DNA of 15,164 nucleotides from Chloroflexaceae bacterium (GCA_026417815.1 JAOACN010000292.1:1-15164), one strand, 5' to 3'. Counted from the stretch's first letter, positions 1-7,330 are shown. Notes: generated by a model not told the origin, from the sequence alone. Made by a program: numbers and translations.

Positions 1-29
1 GGTGTGGGGAAACCTGGGTTCCCCACACC
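1..29. repeat. Palindromic REP-like repeat, copy 1
   Basis: An inverted repeat with arms GGTGTGGGGAA and TTCCCCACACC around ACCTGGG. Pairing outward from T15, 13 of 14 positions are complementary. A relative at 6901-6929 matches at 24 of 29 aligned positions in the same orientation. It lies 20 bp before the recJ start and forms the very edge of the window, so it may be one of the repeats at which the assembly stopped. An open reading frame running through it into recJ would add a repeat-encoded N-terminus, which I do not accept as part of RecJ. Confidence 0.75.
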
Positions 30-49
30 CCTGCCCAATCCATTACGCT

Positions 50-1774
50 ATGACCCAGCGACCTCTCTCCGCCCGCAACCGACACTGGCACATTCTCCCC
101 CCGGCGCCACCCGAGTTTGTGCGCCAGAGTGGTCTCAGCCCGCTGCTGGCCTCGTTGCTCTACCAGCGCGATCTGCGTGACCCCGATGCAACGCGCCTCT
201 TCCTCGAGGCCGATTATTCCCGCGACCTGCACGACCCCCTGAGCATGCGCGGCATGCCCGAGGCCAGCGCCCGCATTGCCGAGGCCATCGCCCGCGGGGA
301 GCCTATCGCCGTATACGGCGACTTCGACACCGACGGGGTGACCGCCGTGACCCTGTTGGTGCAGGCCCTGAGCGCGATGGGCGCGAACATCCGTCCCTAC
401 ATTCCCCATCGGCTCCGCGAGGGCTACGGGCTGAACATTCAGGCCCTGCCCCAGCTCGCCGGCGAGGGGGTGCGCCTGCTGATCACCGTGGACTGTGGCA
501 TCAGCAATGTAGCCGAGGTGGCCGAAGCGACCCGCATCGGTCTGGATGTGATCGTGACCGATCACCATACCCCCCCGGCGGCGCTCCCCGCCGCGCTGGC
601 GGTGGTCAACCCCAAACAGCCTGGCTGCGCCTATCCCTACAAACATCTGGTCGGTGTTGGCATCGCCTTCAAGCTCGTGCAGGCCCTGGCTCGGCGCGGG
701 TTATCGCCCGGCGCGGTGCGGGGCCGCGACCTGCTCGATGTCGTGGCCCTGGGCACCGTCGCCGACATGGGGCCGCTCACCGGCGAGAACCGCGTGCTGG
801 TCAAGGCCGGGCTGCAGGCGCTCAACACCACCCGGCGACCGGGCCTCAAGGCGCTGATCGAAGTGTCGGGGCTGGTTCAGGGGCAGATCACCGCTACCGA
901 CATCGGTTTTATGCTCGGCCCGCGGCTGAATGCCGCCGGCCGGCTCGATGACGCCGTGCGGGCCTACCAGTTGCTCCTCGCGGCGGACTACGCCAGCGCG
1001 CGGGCGATTGCCGAGGAGTTGAACCGGACCAACCGTGAGCGGCAGGAGTTGACGAAGCAGGTGCAGGCGGCGGCGCGCGCCCAGGCCGAGGCAACCGGGA
1101 AGCATCGCCAGCGGGTAGTGATGATCGCCAGCGAGGAGTTTCCTGCCGGGGTGGTGGGCCTGGTGGCGGGGAAGCTGGTGGAGGAATGGGGGCGCCCGGT
1201 GCTGCTGATCGAGCGCGGCGCGGAGCATTCACGCGGCTCGGCCCGCTCGATCCCCGGCTTCAGCATTGTCGAGGCCCTGGCCAGTTGCAGTGAGCTCTTC
1301 GTGCGCTTTGGCGGCCATGCCGCCGCGGCGGGCTTTACCATCGCGAATGCCAACCTTCCGCGCCTGGAGCAACATCTGCTCGCCCTGGCCGAAGAGCGCC
1401 TCACCGACGCGATGCTCCAGCCCGCGCTGACCATTGATGCCACCCTCGACCTGAATGCCCTCAGCTACGACCTGCTCGCCGAGTTGAGCCGCCTCGAACC
1501 CTTTGGCCAGGCCAACCCTCTGCCTACCCTGATGAGCCCGGCGGTGCAGGTGGTTGATGCTCGTCCCCGGGGTGGTGATGGCCAGCACCTGCGCCTGCTG
1601 CTGCGGCGCGACGGCGCCACCTACGAGGGGATCGCCTTCCGCCTTGGCCATCTGGCCGAGGCCCTGCGCCAGCATCCCGTCATCGACGTGGCCTATCACC
1701 TCGAGGCCAACCAGTGGAACGGCGAAACGCGCTTGCAGTTGAACATTAAGGATTTTCGTCGCGCCCGGGGGTAA
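50..1774 (+). CDS. recJ: Single-stranded-DNA-specific exonuclease RecJ
   Basis: 574-residue RecJ, a DHH-family 5'-to-3' single-strand DNA exonuclease acting in RecF-pathway recombination, mismatch repair and base-excision repair in the cytoplasm. The DHH phosphoesterase motifs are visible: YGDFDTDGVTA at about 89-99 (metal-binding Asp 91, 93 and 95), VDCG at 147-150, TDHH at 170-173, then RLNAAGRLDDA. The DHHA1 domain carries the GGHAAAAGF motif at 421-429, and a C-terminal OB-like region follows (from about residue 455). Length is normal for the family (about 560-580). I start at the ATG at 50 because the in-frame GTG at 2 lies inside the palindromic repeat. No clear Shine-Dalgarno precedes the ATG, so the start is the least certain part. 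Motif I has F-D-T where Y-D-V is commoner, a mild change. The gene is convergent with the HD-GYP gene and its promoter is probably outside the window. Confidence 0.95.
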   Translation: MTQRPLSARNRHWHILPPAPPEFVRQSGLSPLLASLLYQRDLRDPDATRLFLEADYSRDLHDPLSMRGMPEASARIAEAIARGEPIAVYGDFDTDGVTAVTLLVQALSAMGANIRPYIPHRLREGYGLNIQALPQLAGEGVRLLITVDCGISNVAEVAEATRIGLDVIVTDHHTPPAALPAALAVVNPKQPGCAYPYKHLVGVGIAFKLVQALARRGLSPGAVRGRDLLDVVALGTVADMGPLTGENRVLVKAGLQALNTTRRPGLKALIEVSGLVQGQITATDIGFMLGPRLNAAGRLDDAVRAYQLLLAADYASARAIAEELNRTNRERQELTKQVQAAARAQAEATGKHRQRVVMIASEEFPAGVVGLVAGKLVEEWGRPVLLIERGAEHSRGSARSIPGFSIVEALASCSELFVRFGGHAAAAGFTIANANLPRLEQHLLALAEERLTDAMLQPALTIDATLDLNALSYDLLAELSRLEPFGQANPLPTLMSPAVQVVDARPRGGDGQHLRLLLRRDGATYEGIAFRLGHLAEALRQHPVIDVAYHLEANQWNGETRLQLNIKDFRRARG

Positions 1775-1791
1775 ACAGCCTGGTACTCCAA

Positions 1792-1861
1792 CGAGACTTG
1801 TCCTTGTAGAGGAGGCTCGGAAGGGCGAAGCCCCTCCGACCCCGCCGAGACAAAGTCTCGG
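1792..1861. repeat. Nested hairpins downstream of recJ
   Basis: Three nested inverted repeats. The outer arms ACGAGACTTGTC (1792-1803) and GACAAAGTCTCGG (1849-1861) pair apart from one bulged base and an end mismatch. Inside are CGGAAGGGC-GAA-GCCCCTCCG (1818-1838, 8 of 9 pairs) and CCGAGAC-AAA-GTCTCGG (1845-1861, perfect). It begins 18 bp after the recJ stop and may terminate recJ, although no T-run follows. The inner 'ggaagggc' hairpin has weaker look-alikes near 8239-8257 and 8889, so it may be a dispersed repeat. Confidence 0.55.
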
Positions 1862-1902
1862 TGTAGTGCCAGTACTGCCATTGCGGAAATGGGGTCAGAT
1901 CC

Positions 1903-1954
1903 TCACCTTCCCCCCGGCCGCCTCCCTCTCCACCGCAGGTGGAAAGCGAGGCGG
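1903..1954. repeat. Strong GC-rich hairpin between convergent genes
   Basis: Arms 1918-1934 and 1938-1954 pair at 15 of 17 positions around a GCA loop (core GGCGCTC-like GC stem, arms beginning CCGCCTCC and ending GGAGGC in complementary sense). It lies 14 bp beyond the HD-GYP stop codon and is a likely bidirectional attenuator or terminator of the convergent pair, although neither side has a T-run. The C-rich left shoulder (1903-1931) resembles the C-rich tract at 15122-15145, which suggests a dispersed repeat family. Confidence 0.5.
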
Positions 1955-1968
1955 GGGAGGGCGCCGCT

Positions 1969-3702
1969 TTAGCCGGCCATCCAGGCGCTCCGGCGCCGCA
2001 CGGAGCGCCGCCGTTTCGGCGCGTGTTCGCGCTCGGCGCGTTCCTCCTGGGTGTGGATCAAACCTTTGGCGCGGGCGCGCACCAGCGCCTCCACACACTC
2101 GCCGTCGAACTCAATCCCGGCCAGGCTGCGCAGAATGGCAATCGCCTCATCGGCCGAGCGGGCTGGCTGGTAGGGGCGGCGACTCGTAATGGCGTCGAAG
2201 ACGTCGGCCACGGCGACGATGCGCCCCACCAGCGAAATCTGGTCGCCACTGAGACCTTTGGGGTAACCACGCCCATCCAGGCGCTCGTGATGCTGGGACA
2301 GGGCCGTCCAGCTATCCCGCAGCACCTCAAGCTCAAGCAGGCCGTTCTCCTTCAGAAACTCCAACCCATACTCCGGATGCCGGCGCATCTGCGCGAACTC
2401 GGAGTCGGTGAGCCGGCGACGCTTCTTGAGGATGCGGTCGGGCACACGGATCTTGCCTACATCGTGGAGCTTGCTGGCAATGCGTACCCGATAGATCTTG
2501 TCGGAACTCAGACCGAGTTCCTGGGCAATTGCCACCGAGAAGTCGCTCACACGCTGGCTATGACCGCGCGTGTAGGAGTCCTTCAAGTCGATTGCCCCGG
2601 TAATGGCATCAATAATACGGGTAGAGAGGGCCGAAACCTCGCTATACAATTGGGCCAGGCGAATAACCGTGGCCGCCTGACTGGCGAGGGTTTCAAAGAG
2701 GGCGATGTCTTCCGCGGCAAAGCCAGCGCCATCGCGTGGGTTCAGGGCCTGGGCCCCGCCGATGATCCGCTCCTCGGCGATCCCGCGGGCGTCGCCGAGT
2801 TGGATGCGGGGCGCCTTGAGCGGCACACAGAGAATGGAGCGAGTAACGAAGCCGCTGTTGGCATCGATCTGCCGGTAGAAGCGTGGATCCCGGCTCACAT
2901 CGTTCACCGCCACCGTTTCCCCGGTTGCCACCACGTGGCCGATGATCCCCCGTCCCGCAGGCACCCGTTGGGCCACGATGCGCTCGCGGTTGGAGCCAGC
3001 GGCGATGTGCAGGACCAGGTCATCATGCTCCGGGTCGCGCAACCAGATCGATGTGGCCTCAACGTTCAGCAGTTCGCAGGCACGGCTCATGATCCGGTTG
3101 AGCAGTTCGTCGCGGTCCAGGGTGGTGGTCAGATGTGAGACGATCTCAAGCAGGGCCTGTTGGCGACGTTCGCGGCGTCTGGCCTGGGCCAGGATCTGCG
3201 CCTTCTCGATCTCGTTCGCCAGGCGCGATCCGAGCAGGTTGATCAGGGCCAGTTCTTCGCTGTCCTCGCTGAGCGTATCAGGCAGATTGAACGCATGCAC
3301 ACAGCCGAGGGGCCGCCCCTGACTCACCAGGGGCAAACAATACGCCGTGCGCAGCGGCAGGGCGACGGCTGCACTGGATATCCAATCCTGGTGGTCCCAC
3401 AAAGCGTTGGCGACGAACAGCGCCGTTCCCTGGCGCAGCGCGGCCCCCGTAAGGCCCTGGCTGGCTGAACCGCGAGCAGCGATGAGCCGCTGCGCTCCTG
3501 GAAGCCCGATTGCTGCCTGAACCACCAGGGTCTGCGTATCCTCGTCATAGAGGGAGAGCACGCCGGCTTCGGCCTCTATGGCGGAGACCATCAGATCGAG
3601 CATCTGCCCGAACAGGTCCTCGAGTGCGGTGGTGGCTACGAGTTGATCGGCGCGCTGCATTACCTGAACGAAGCGCTGGAAGCGCGTCTCACGAAGAAAC
3701 AT
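1969..3702 (-). CDS. GAF-GAF-HD-GYP domain protein (putative cyclic-di-GMP phosphodiesterase)
   Basis: 577-residue signalling protein. Two GAF domains (about 20-165 and 180-345) are followed by an HD-GYP phosphohydrolase domain (about 360-545). The HD pair is at 413-414 in KLHDVGKI; the GYP motif is G479-Y480-P481 in HHERLDGRGYPKG, and ADVFDAITSRRPY follows, so the catalytic set looks intact. HD-GYP proteins typically hydrolyse c-di-GMP, and GAF domains bind small ligands or chromophores; the ligand cannot be read from sequence. There are no membrane segments, so it is cytoplasmic. Start ATG is supported by GGAGGT (3708-3713) with 5-nt spacing. The C-terminal ~25 residues are Arg/Ala-rich, and outside the domain. 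It lies downstream of and codirectional with the radical SAM gene, separated by 258 bp, so separate transcription is likely. Exact substrate is inferred from family only. Confidence 0.92.
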   Translation of the reverse strand: MFLRETRFQRFVQVMQRADQLVATTALEDLFGQMLDLMVSAIEAEAGVLSLYDEDTQTLVVQAAIGLPGAQRLIAARGSASQGLTGAALRQGTALFVANALWDHQDWISSAAVALPLRTAYCLPLVSQGRPLGCVHAFNLPDTLSEDSEELALINLLGSRLANEIEKAQILAQARRRERRQQALLEIVSHLTTTLDRDELLNRIMSRACELLNVEATSIWLRDPEHDDLVLHIAAGSNRERIVAQRVPAGRGIIGHVVATGETVAVNDVSRDPRFYRQIDANSGFVTRSILCVPLKAPRIQLGDARGIAEERIIGGAQALNPRDGAGFAAEDIALFETLASQAATVIRLAQLYSEVSALSTRIIDAITGAIDLKDSYTRGHSQRVSDFSVAIAQELGLSSDKIYRVRIASKLHDVGKIRVPDRILKKRRRLTDSEFAQMRRHPEYGLEFLKENGLLELEVLRDSWTALSQHHERLDGRGYPKGLSGDQISLVGRIVAVADVFDAITSRRPYQPARSADEAIAILRSLAGIEFDGECVEALVRARAKGLIHTQEERAEREHAPKRRRSVRRRSAWMAG

Positions 3703-3842
3703 GCTGGACCTCCAGGGACCTCGAAGCGGACGGGAGCCAGACGTGTGGCGCCACTACGAGGCTCACAGCAACGGTTGACGGGACCATATGGCAACGCATC
3801 GGACGGCCCGGGACACGCGACTACGCCGCTGGCGGATCATCG

Positions 3843-3874
3843 CCGTGAAACGAGGATCTCGTTACGCGGTTTTT
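3843..3874 (+). terminator. Terminator-like hairpin on the + strand
   Basis: The stem pairs 3843-3854 with 3858-3869 around a GAT loop: 11 of 12 positions pair, one as a G-T wobble. Five T residues follow at 3870-3874. This is a textbook rho-independent shape for + strand transcription, yet both flanking genes are on the - strand. It could stop antisense transcription out of the HD-GYP gene or belong to an unannotated small RNA. I see no convincing protein gene in the 258-bp spacer (3703-3960), which must also hold the HD-GYP promoter. Confidence 0.4.
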
Positions 3875-3960
3875 CGCGAATGTCCGATGTCGGTCAGGTA
3901 CCAGGGTCAAAATGGCGGCGCGTAGTCGGGGGAAGCAGCGCCGTCAGCAACCGGGGCCCG

Positions 3961-5508
3961 CTATGCGTCGTGCGCCAGGGCACGTACATAGCGCACCAGT
4001 TCCTCAGGATCGGCGGCGAGAGCGACCGGCACACCGGCGGCTTCGGCGATGCGTTGCGGGCTCCAATCGTCAATTGTGCGTTCGCCGCGGTAATCAAACA
4101 TCACCCGTGGCAGCAGAGCGCGGGCGCAGCCACTCGCCTGCAGGGCGGGTACGACATCTTCGGCGGTGAGCAGACCGCTCACGGTCACGGTTGGGCCGAA
4201 AAACACGTTGGTCACCGGCACGACCCGCGCCGATAACCCCTCGATCCGGTTCAGGCGCGTGACGACGTGCTCCATCAACCCGGCGACCAGCGTGCCGCAG
4301 ACAATGGCCAGACTGGTTGGCCGGGGCAGGCGTGCCGGAAGGCGGCGGCGCGTTCGGGACCAGAGGTCGAGGAAGTCGCGCACCATGCCGACGCCGTTGG
4401 AATACTGCGGCATCCCATCGTAACGATCGGCGGGAGGTACCGGGCGCCCGGCGAGGAGGTAAAACTCGTCACTCGGATAGACGAAGGTCATACCCAGTTC
4501 ATCGCGGCAGCGAGCGCCAAAGGACTCAACCAGGTCAACAACCGCGGCGGCTTCGGCGGGGGGGTAACAGCGCAGGGGAACGTCGTTCGCCGCCGCGAGC
4601 CGCGAGCAGAAGCCCAGGGCAGGATCGTGCAGCGGCACGGCGCCGTCTGAGGACGTGGCCCGGATCAACGGGAGGGGCCGCTGATCGGCGCTGTGCTCCC
4701 ACAATGGCTGGCGCTCCCAGTTGGCGTCGATCCACTCCGGGCTTTCATGCACCTGAATGGCGGCCTTGAGGCTGCTCGGACGCTTGCCGTCGAAGCGATA
4801 CTTCGTCAGGCCCACCGGCACCACCGCGATGGACTGCACGGTTGGGTAGAGGGCAATCAGGTCGGCGATGCTCTGCCGCAGCACCTCGCCGTCATTCGCG
4901 CCGGGGCAGGCCACGATCTGGGTGTGTACCTCGATCCCCATCGCGCCCAGACGCCGGATCTGCGCGCGGACATCGGGCACGTCTCGCTTGCCGAGCATCA
5001 CCGCGCGCCAGAAGGGGTCGGTCGCGTGCACACTGATGTGCAGGGGTGAGAGGCGTTGCTGTTCGATCCGCTCCCAGTCGGCCTCGCTCAGATTGGTGAA
5101 GGTTACAAAGTTGCCATAAAGGAACGAGAGCCGGTAGTCGTCGTCCTTCAGATAGAGTGTCTTGCGGAAGCCTCTGGGCATCTGGGTCAGGAAGCAGAAG
5201 GGGCACTTATTGTTGCAGGTGCGTAACCGGTCGAACAGCGGTTCGCTGAACTCGATACCCAGATCCTCGTCAGGGTCCTTTTCAACTTCGATCACCACTT
5301 CTTGATTGTCGGAATGGACGAGCAGTTCCAGGCGCTCTTCGGCGATGGCGAAGCGATAGTCTATCACATCGCGGAGACGCTGCCCGCCCACGGCAACGAG
5401 CACATCACCGGGCTTGAGGCCGATTGCGGCGGCGATGCTTCCAGGGGTGACGGCGACGATCACGCCTCCCTCGCCGGTGATTTGTTTGACGTCGGGTTGG
5501 TATTCCAC
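3961..5508 (-). CDS. PDZ / radical SAM / DUF512 protein
   Basis: 515-residue iron-sulfur protein of the DUF512 family. A PDZ-like domain (about 12-75, VTPGSIAAAIGLKPGDVL) precedes a radical SAM-type CxxxCxxC cluster at C98, C102 and C105 (CNNKCPFC), then the DUF512 region with YPSDEFYLLAGRPVPP and QYSNGVGMVRDF. In related radical SAM enzymes the three cysteines hold a [4Fe-4S] cluster that cleaves S-adenosylmethionine; the substrate of DUF512 proteins is, to my knowledge, not established. The family occurs in cyanobacteria, Firmicutes and Chloroflexi. The start is a GTG at 5506-5508: reading upstream in frame there is no other start before a TAA, and the PDZ domain begins at once. Only a weak AGGCAGG lies upstream, about 11 nt away. 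An extended -10 element is found about 90 bp upstream. Length is near the upper end for the family. Confidence 0.9.
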   Translation of the reverse strand: MEYQPDVKQITGEGGVIVAVTPGSIAAAIGLKPGDVLVAVGGQRLRDVIDYRFAIAEERLELLVHSDNQEVVIEVEKDPDEDLGIEFSEPLFDRLRTCNNKCPFCFLTQMPRGFRKTLYLKDDDYRLSFLYGNFVTFTNLSEADWERIEQQRLSPLHISVHATDPFWRAVMLGKRDVPDVRAQIRRLGAMGIEVHTQIVACPGANDGEVLRQSIADLIALYPTVQSIAVVPVGLTKYRFDGKRPSSLKAAIQVHESPEWIDANWERQPLWEHSADQRPLPLIRATSSDGAVPLHDPALGFCSRLAAANDVPLRCYPPAEAAAVVDLVESFGARCRDELGMTFVYPSDEFYLLAGRPVPPADRYDGMPQYSNGVGMVRDFLDLWSRTRRRLPARLPRPTSLAIVCGTLVAGLMEHVVTRLNRIEGLSARVVPVTNVFFGPTVTVSGLLTAEDVVPALQASGCARALLPRVMFDYRGERTIDDWSPQRIAEAAGVPVALAADPEELVRYVRALAHDA

Positions 5509-5596
5509 GATAGATAACGCCTGCCTGGTCGATCGGCCCCTGTTTGATAGTGGTTAAGGATACCAGGGGTGGTTCGTGATGTCGGTTCGAGGCCAC

Positions 5597-5605
5597 ATTA
5601 TACCA
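5597..5605 (-). promoter_or_regulatory. Extended -10 promoter of the DUF512 gene
   Basis: Read on the - strand this is TGGTATAAT: a perfect TATAAT (5597-5602) with the extended TGn (5603-5605). No good -35 hexamer is found at the usual spacing, as is common for extended -10 promoters. Transcription would start near 5590 and give a leader of about 80 nt before the GTG start. Confidence 0.6.
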
Positions 5606-5755
5606 CCGCCCGCTTGTCGGACCGATGAATGGCAGATGTACAATCGTTCACAAAAGGCGGGAGACTCGGGAGGACTGCATTCTCCCAGGACGACTCTGAA
5701 GGTGCGCATATGGGGAGGGCGCAGCCCTCGCAGAAAAATACCTTTACCTGGAACT

Positions 5756-5861
5756 GTTCACACGTCTCCTGGGAGCGAGGGCATCGTGCCCTCGAATCCT
5801 GACGAGGGCGGGACGCCCTCGCTCCCAGGTCTGCGGGGTTACCCCGACTCTGAACACGTAC
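5756..5861 (+). repeat. 106-bp multi-hairpin dispersed repeat, copy A
   Basis: Nearly identical in inverted orientation to 8767-8872: I count 5 mismatches in 106 and no gaps. It holds CGAGGGCA-TCG-TGCCCTCG and CGAGGGCG-GGA-CGCCCTCG, and these two hairpins are themselves enclosed by 15-bp arms CCTGGGAGCGAGGGC / GCCCTCGCTCCCAGG. A small GGGGT-T-ACCCC hairpin follows. The ends carry TGTTCA and TGAACA as short terminal inverted repeats. It looks like a BIME/MITE-type non-coding element with no transposase of its own. Confidence 0.9.
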
Positions 5862-5931
5862 CTTTACCTGTCCCGGGGGCTCACAGGGTGGAGCGATAGT
5901 TGCTGAGGGACCGGGTCGCCGGAAGCTACCG

Positions 5932-6945
5932 ATGGAGGCAAAGGTTGCGCCAATGAGTGACACAGCAAAAACGAGCGGAGCGTTGCTCGAACGTTTCGAG
6001 GCGCCGGTGCTGGGGGTGCCGATGGTTGTTCGCGCCAACAGCGTGGAAGTCGTCGCCGCCGCGGAGCGGGCCTTCGGGCGATGGCGCGGCCTGCCGGCGG
6101 CGCTGATCGAGGCCGGGCCACCGGGGCAGGTGGAGGTCATCGTGCAGGCCCTTGCTCCCGGCGAACTGGCGCTGGGTGGAAACCTGGTGACGCGCCACCA
6201 CGCTGGCGCGCTGATCGCGGCAGGTGGAGGGTGCTTGCTCAGCGCGCTACCGGCCAGCGGGCAGGCGCTGGCCTTCATCGCCCCGGAGGTGGCGGCTGAT
6301 GAACCACGCCTGCGCCACGAGGTACTCGAACGACTAACCCTGACCCTGGCCGGCGCCCGTGGGCGCGCGCCCCTGCGCGCCGGGGCGGTGGTGTGGCACG
6401 GGCGCGGCCTGCTCTTCATCGGGGCCGGCGAGGCGCTCGCCGTAATGCTCGCTGTGGGCTGCGCGCGCGCCGGGGCCGCCTTGCTGGCCGCCGGGGTGGT
6501 TTACCTGAGCGCGGGACGTGTACCGCTGCTCTGGGGGCATCCGGGGATGGTGCGCCTGCCCTCCGCGACCGCGCGCCTCTTCCCCGAGTTGCCGTGGCGC
6601 CCGATGAGCGGGGAAGCAACCCTGATCGAACTGGACGCGGCCGCTCTTGGCCCGGAGCGGCTGGCGACCCATGCTGCGCGGGCCACGCTCTGCCTGGTTG
6701 AACCTGGCGCCGGGCAGGCCAGCCACCTTGAGCGCCTGGCCCGCGATGAGGCGCTGGCCCTTGTGGTGCGTTTGCTCGAACTTGACCATGCCGTGGCGGC
6801 GCCGCTTGCCTCGCTCGCCAGCGAGGATGCCTATCGTATCCGCGTAGGCGCCGATGCACGAGCAGCGGTGGCGCTCATCGGTCACCTGGCAGAGCGGGAA
6901 GGTTTGGGGAAACCAGGTTTCCCCATGCCAGCGGGAGGCGCGTAG
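5932..6945 (+). CDS. HPr kinase/PEPCK-like protein with degenerate P-loop
   Basis: 337-residue protein of no certain function. The middle resembles HprK-related kinases: PLRAGAVVWHGRGLLFIG, then a V-V-Y-L strand, a W-G-H-P segment and LFPEL, in the usual order. However, the P-loop position reads IGAGEALAVM (G164 to L169), shortened and without the Gly-Lys-Ser/Thr of a Walker A motif. Where family members have S-D-D this one has A186-A187-G188. If the assignment is right it is a pseudokinase and cannot bind ATP in the standard way. The start may be ATG 5932 (GGAAG 6 nt upstream) or ATG 5953 (AAAGG 8 nt upstream). The last ~14 codons run through a palindromic repeat (6901-6929), so the native C-terminus may have been replaced or extended. 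It has no operon partner and is convergent with the alkyltransferase-like gene. Coding is well supported by the long frame; the family call is an inference. Confidence 0.7.
   Translation: MEAKVAPMSDTAKTSGALLERFEAPVLGVPMVVRANSVEVVAAAERAFGRWRGLPAALIEAGPPGQVEVIVQALAPGELALGGNLVTRHHAGALIAAGGGCLLSALPASGQALAFIAPEVAADEPRLRHEVLERLTLTLAGARGRAPLRAGAVVWHGRGLLFIGAGEALAVMLAVGCARAGAALLAAGVVYLSAGRVPLLWGHPGMVRLPSATARLFPELPWRPMSGEATLIELDAAALGPERLATHAARATLCLVEPGAGQASHLERLARDEALALVVRLLELDHAVAAPLASLASEDAYRIRVGADARAAVALIGHLAEREGLGKPGFPMPAGGA
6901..6929. repeat. Palindromic REP-like repeat, copy 2, inside a coding region
   Basis: A perfect inverted repeat GGGGAAACC-A-GGTTTCCCC (6906-6924) in a 29-bp unit that matches 1-29 at 24 of 29 positions. 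It lies within the last codons of the HPrK-like gene and encodes GLGKPGFPMP. Its presence in a reading frame suggests that the element inserted near the gene end and was read through. Confidence 0.75.
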
Positions 6946-6974
6946 GGGCGAAAAACCTCTTGCCCCTACGCGCC
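6937..6974. terminator. Shared inverted repeat carrying both stop codons of a convergent pair
   Basis: A perfect 13-bp inverted repeat: GGCGCGTAGGGGC (6937-6949) and GCCCCTACGCGCC (6962-6974) around a 12-nt loop. The TAG of the + gene (6943-6945) is in the left arm, and the TAG of the - gene (complement of 6966-6968) is at the mirror position in the right arm. It would form a stable hairpin in either transcript. There is no long T-run, although the loop is A-rich on one side. A bidirectional terminator or 3'-end stabiliser is the natural reading. Confidence 0.65.
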
Positions 6975-7277
6975 CGTACCGTCCCAGAGGTAACGCTCCA
7001 GATCAACACGGTCGCTCTCGTTCACCTGGACGCCTTCGGCTTCCAGGCGCGCCCGTTGCAGCGCCGGCTCGTAGGCGTTGCTGATGAAGCCGTTGCGGTT
7101 GATGACGCGCCACCAGGGCACGTCGTCGCCACCGGAGGTGCGGAGGGCGTGAAGGGCGTAGCCCACCAGCCGGGCGTGGCCGGGATACCCCGCCAGGATG
7201 GCCACCCGGCCATAGCTGCACACCCGTCCATAGGGGATCTGCCGAACCACCGCGTAGATCGCCATGTAACTCTTCAT
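6966..7277 (-). CDS. Alkyltransferase-like protein (ATL, MGMT family, no active-site Cys)
   Basis: 103-residue member of the MGMT DNA-binding superfamily. AIYAVVRQIPYGRVCSYGRV, then the helix-turn-helix with PGHARLVG, and VPWWRVINRNGFIS align with E. coli YbaZ-type ATLs. The alkyl-acceptor PCHRV motif of true methyltransferases reads P54-W55-W56-R57-V58, so it cannot accept an alkyl group. ATLs bind O6-alkylguanine, flip it out and recruit nucleotide excision repair. The base-flipping Tyr (Y22 in SYG) and the Arg finger (R36) are kept. I choose ATG 7277 because it precedes the domain; an upstream GTG at 7325 would add an unsupported 16 residues, and ATG 7265 is a close alternative. It lies 140 bp downstream of the SDR gene in the same direction, separated by a GC-rich palindrome, so cotranscription is uncertain. 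Confidence 0.88.
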   Translation of the reverse strand: MKSYMAIYAVVRQIPYGRVCSYGRVAILAGYPGHARLVGYALHALRTSGGDDVPWWRVINRNGFISNAYEPALQRARLEAEGVQVNESDRVDLERYLWDGTGA

Positions 7278-7330
7278 CGAGGCAGCCTGGAGGGTTGAGG
7301 AGAGGCCGCGCCTCCCCCCAACCACCTTAC

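Larger units (their letters stand above)
5509..5931. other. 423-bp divergent spacer
   Basis: Holds no convincing gene. From left to right it contains the leader and extended -10 promoter of the DUF512 gene (- strand), a small perfect hairpin GAGGGC-GCA-GCCCTC at 5715-5729, a 12-bp direct repeat TACCTTTACCTG at 5739-5750 and 5859-5870, and between them copy A of the 106-bp repeat. The leader of the HPrK-like gene follows. Open frames through it encode repetitive peptides derived from the repeat and are rejected as genes. Confidence 0.7.

Noticed and set aside
2..49. N-terminal extension of RecJ from GTG at 2
   Set aside because: It is encoded by the palindromic repeat and RecJ homology starts after the ATG at 50.
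1939..3138. 399-residue + frame opposite the HD-GYP gene
   Set aside because: Antisense shadow; the - strand frame has intact GAF and HD-GYP motifs.
5509..5931. CRISPR-like array because of repeated CGAGGGC units
   Set aside because: The units are arms of hairpins within one element, without equal spacers or a repeat series.
5598..6419. 273-residue frame on the - strand
   Set aside because: It is antisense to the HPrK-like gene and extends into the 106-bp repeat; the peptide is repeat-derived.
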